This document shows, one piece after another, positions 4,669 to 6,313 of a stretch of DNA of 6,313 nucleotides. Under the pieces are notes generated by a model. It saw only the letters and a program-made list of their open reading frames with translations, was not told the origin of the DNA and did not search any database. The DNA is from Bacteroidia bacterium (GTDB lineage Bacteria > Bacteroidota > Bacteroidia > Cytophagales > Cyclobacteriaceae). Positions within the stretch are counted from its first letter, which is position 1. Each line of letters begins with the position of its first letter. The position numbers and the translations under genes are program-made. The stretch spans positions 1 through 6,313 of the forward strand of contig JAENVX010000022.1 in assembly GCA_016650355.1 (NCBI GenBank). Reading direction: 5' to 3'.

Positions 4669-6066
4669 ATGAAATACAAACTCAATACGCGATCAAAAAA
4701 ACTGCTGGCAGACACCTTGACTCCGGTGAATATTTACCTAAAGTTGCGCGATGTTTATGCTGGGAGTCTTTTGCTGGAAAGTTCCGATTATCACGGTCAT
4801 GAGAATAGTTTATCCTTTATTTGTTGCGAGCCATTGGCATCCTTTCAGGTGCACCAGGAGGTGATTGAGATGAGGTTTCCGGATGGCACTAAATTGTCTG
4901 AGGCCATTACGGAGAATGGACAGGTTCTGCAGAAGCTGGATGATTTCAGGCAATCATTTGAGGTAGATGGTGCCAAGACAAAGTATAGCTCGAGTGGTCT
5001 TTTTGGATATATTGCTTATGATGCCGTTCGTTATTTTGAAGATATTTCAATTCAAATTACACAACGCAGTATTCCTGATATTCTATACAAGGTGTATCGT
5101 TATGTAATTCTAGTCGATCATTTTTCAAATGAGTTGACATTGTCTGAAAACCTATTTAACAGTGAAACAAAATCGGGACTTGAGAAGTTGGAGAAGATTA
5201 TCTTCAGCAACAGATTTTCTACTTTTCCATTCAAGACAACGGAAGAAGAAGTCTCAAATATTACGGATGGCGAACATATTGAGAATGTAAAGTTGGGGAT
5301 TAAGCACTGTCAACGCGGAGATGTATTTCAGATTGTTTTGTCGAGGCGATTCACCAGCGGATTTAAAGGAGATGAGTTTAATGTGTACAGGGCGCTTCGT
5401 TCAATTAACCCTTCGCCCTACCTGTTTTATTTTGACTATGGTAGTTTCAAGATCTTTGGTTCATCGCCAGAAGCTCAAATTCAGATTAAGAATGGTGAAG
5501 CAAGTATTTACCCAATAGCTGGAACCATTAAGCGTACGGGTAATGATCAGGAAGATGCCGCATTGGCTACTGAACTTTCGCTGGATGAAAAGGAAAATTC
5601 AGAACACGTGATGCTTGTGGATTTGGCTCGCAATGACTTAAGCCGCGATTCTGAAGAAGTGAAAGTGAGTGTGTTCAAAGAAATCCAATACTATTCCCAC
5701 GTCATACATTTGGTTTCAAAAGTTACAGGAAGACTGCATGAAAATGTATCTCCCCTGAAATTGGCAGCGGATACCTTCCCGGCAGGGACATTATCCGGGG
5801 CGCCCAAGCCCATGGCAATGACACTGATCAACAAATATGAAAATGTAAATCGAAGTGTTTACGGTGGTGCTATCGGTTTCATAGGTTTCAATGGAGATTT
5901 CAACCACGCAATTATGATTCGCACTTTTCTGAGTAAGGATAATAAATTGATTTACCAGGCAGGTGGTGGAATTGTGGCGAAGTCAGTCCCTGAAAATGAA
6001 TTGCAGGAAGTAAACAACAAGCTGGCAGCATTGCGGAAGGCAATTAAAATGGCGGAGAGCCTGTAA
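4669..6066 (+). CDS. trpE: Anthranilate synthase component I
   Basis: A complete 465-aa chorismate-binding enzyme. With a glutamine amidotransferase subunit (TrpG) it converts chorismate and glutamine to anthranilate, pyruvate and glutamate, the first committed step of tryptophan synthesis. The N-terminal domain has the LLESS motif (35-39), part of the tryptophan feedback site, to which NPSPYLFY (247-254) also contributes. The catalytic domain shows GDVFQIVLSRRF (217-228), PIAGTIKRTG (282-291), DEKENSEHVMLVDLARND (306-323, with acidic metal-site residues), the conserved His region SHVIHLVSKVTG (343-354), FPAGTLSGAPK (370-380), YGGAIGF (398-404) and QAGGGIV (430-436). The presence of LLESS, the attenuator upstream and the full length favour TrpE over PabB or isochorismate synthase. 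Start ATG 4669 is chosen because an overlapping ATG at 4665 is out of frame. Expression should be controlled by Trp codon reading in trpL as well as by feedback inhibition. No trpG lies directly downstream; the next gene is unrelated. Confidence 0.96.
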   Translation: MKYKLNTRSKKLLADTLTPVNIYLKLRDVYAGSLLLESSDYHGHENSLSFICCEPLASFQVHQEVIEMRFPDGTKLSEAITENGQVLQKLDDFRQSFEVDGAKTKYSSSGLFGYIAYDAVRYFEDISIQITQRSIPDILYKVYRYVILVDHFSNELTLSENLFNSETKSGLEKLEKIIFSNRFSTFPFKTTEEEVSNITDGEHIENVKLGIKHCQRGDVFQIVLSRRFTSGFKGDEFNVYRALRSINPSPYLFYFDYGSFKIFGSSPEAQIQIKNGEASIYPIAGTIKRTGNDQEDAALATELSLDEKENSEHVMLVDLARNDLSRDSEEVKVSVFKEIQYYSHVIHLVSKVTGRLHENVSPLKLAADTFPAGTLSGAPKPMAMTLINKYENVNRSVYGGAIGFIGFNGDFNHAIMIRTFLSKDNKLIYQAGGGIVAKSVPENELQEVNNKLAALRKAIKMAESL

Positions 6067-6094
6067 AATTTTAAGATTCGAAAATTAATATAGT

Positions 6095-6313
6095 ATGGCA
6101 AAGATTAATTCTTTTGAGGAAATGGATATTTGGAATGATGCCGTTAAGATTGGAGTAAAAATCTATAGAATCACATCCGAAGGAAGCCTTGAAAAGGATT
6201 TCAGGGCAAAGGATCAATTGCGGGCCGCAGCAATATCAATTTCTAATAATATTGCTGAGGGCTTTGAATATAAAAGTAATAAAGCATTTCTAAGGTTCCT
6301 ACTTTATGCAAAA
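6095..6313 (+). CDS. Four-helix-bundle protein (23S rRNA IVS/S23 type), 5' part
   Basis: The first 73 codons are open to the window edge with no stop. The sequence shows the family pattern: an N-terminal FEEMDIWNDAVKIGVKIYRI (7-26) forming helix 1 with the typical E-x-x-x-x-W start, then a polar turn with FRAKDQLRAAAISISNNIAEGFEY (36-59), the Q-x-R-A-A-x-S-x-x-x-N-I-A-E-G hallmark, then NKAFLRFLLYAK. Intact members are about 115-130 residues, so roughly the last 40% is missing here. These proteins form pentameric bundles and relate to Avd of diversity-generating retroelements and to ORFs in 23S rRNA intervening sequences; their own role is mostly unknown. It starts 28 bp after trpE on the same strand with no terminator between, so it is probably cotranscribed with the trp genes. 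The AT-rich gap (6067-6094) shows no convincing promoter. Confidence 0.85.
   Translation, partial: MAKINSFEEMDIWNDAVKIGVKIYRITSEGSLEKDFRAKDQLRAAAISISNNIAEGFEYKSNKAFLRFLLYAK

Noticed and set aside
5321..5518. Plus-strand open frame of 65 codons in another frame
   Set aside because: It lies entirely within conserved trpE sequence (NPSPYLFY and PIAGT region), which explains the bases.
1..6313. CRISPR array, insertion sequence, tRNA or defence system
   Set aside because: No regularly spaced direct repeats, transposase, tRNA-like sequence or defence-gene motifs were seen in either strand.

Overview
The window looks like chromosomal DNA of a Bacteroidota member, probably from the Cytophagales/Chitinophagales side; this is inferred from gene families and promoter style, not from a search. 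The signs are several -7 elements of the TAnnTTTG type with a TTTG-like -33 element about 20 bp upstream, a ribosomal protein THX gene with a long Lys/Ala-rich tail, an M13 lipoprotein peptidase ending in KIW, a four-helix-bundle (23S-IVS-type) protein, and weak or absent Shine-Dalgarno sequences.

Layout. The left edge (1-52, minus strand) carries the 5' end of the small SRP RNA gene (ffs) and its promoter; the rest of that gene lies outside the window. Next comes an 80-aa hypothetical protein (154-396, minus), whose stop codon abuts a GC-rich hairpin repeat. Divergent from it, 20 bp away, is a RimJ/RimL-like GNAT acetyltransferase (417-956). A 141-bp gap with a widely spaced inverted repeat precedes a cytoplasmic PAS-domain histidine kinase (1098-2165) with an altered G2 box and no response regulator beside it. 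An M13 metallopeptidase lipoprotein (2211-4259) follows, with its own good promoter. Then come ribosomal protein THX (4305-4490), a tryptophan leader peptide with three consecutive Trp codons (4491-4547), a strong intrinsic terminator (4587-4619), a second copy of the GC-rich repeat (4621-4655), trpE (4669-6066), and the start of a four-helix-bundle protein gene (6095 to the right edge).

How they work together. The best regulatory system here is a ribosome-mediated tryptophan attenuator ahead of trpE. The leader has a WWW run, a hairpin just after the Trp codons, a competing antiterminator pairing and a GC-rich terminator with seven T residues, in the classical order. Unusually, the leader peptide ATG directly follows the stop codon of the ribosomal protein THX gene. 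No separate promoter is evident between them, so the trp leader may be transcribed from, and translationally coupled to, a ribosomal protein gene. A four-helix-bundle gene follows trpE where trpG might be expected. The other genes (GNAT, kinase, peptidase, SRP RNA) are ordinary single genes with no evident functional link to each other.
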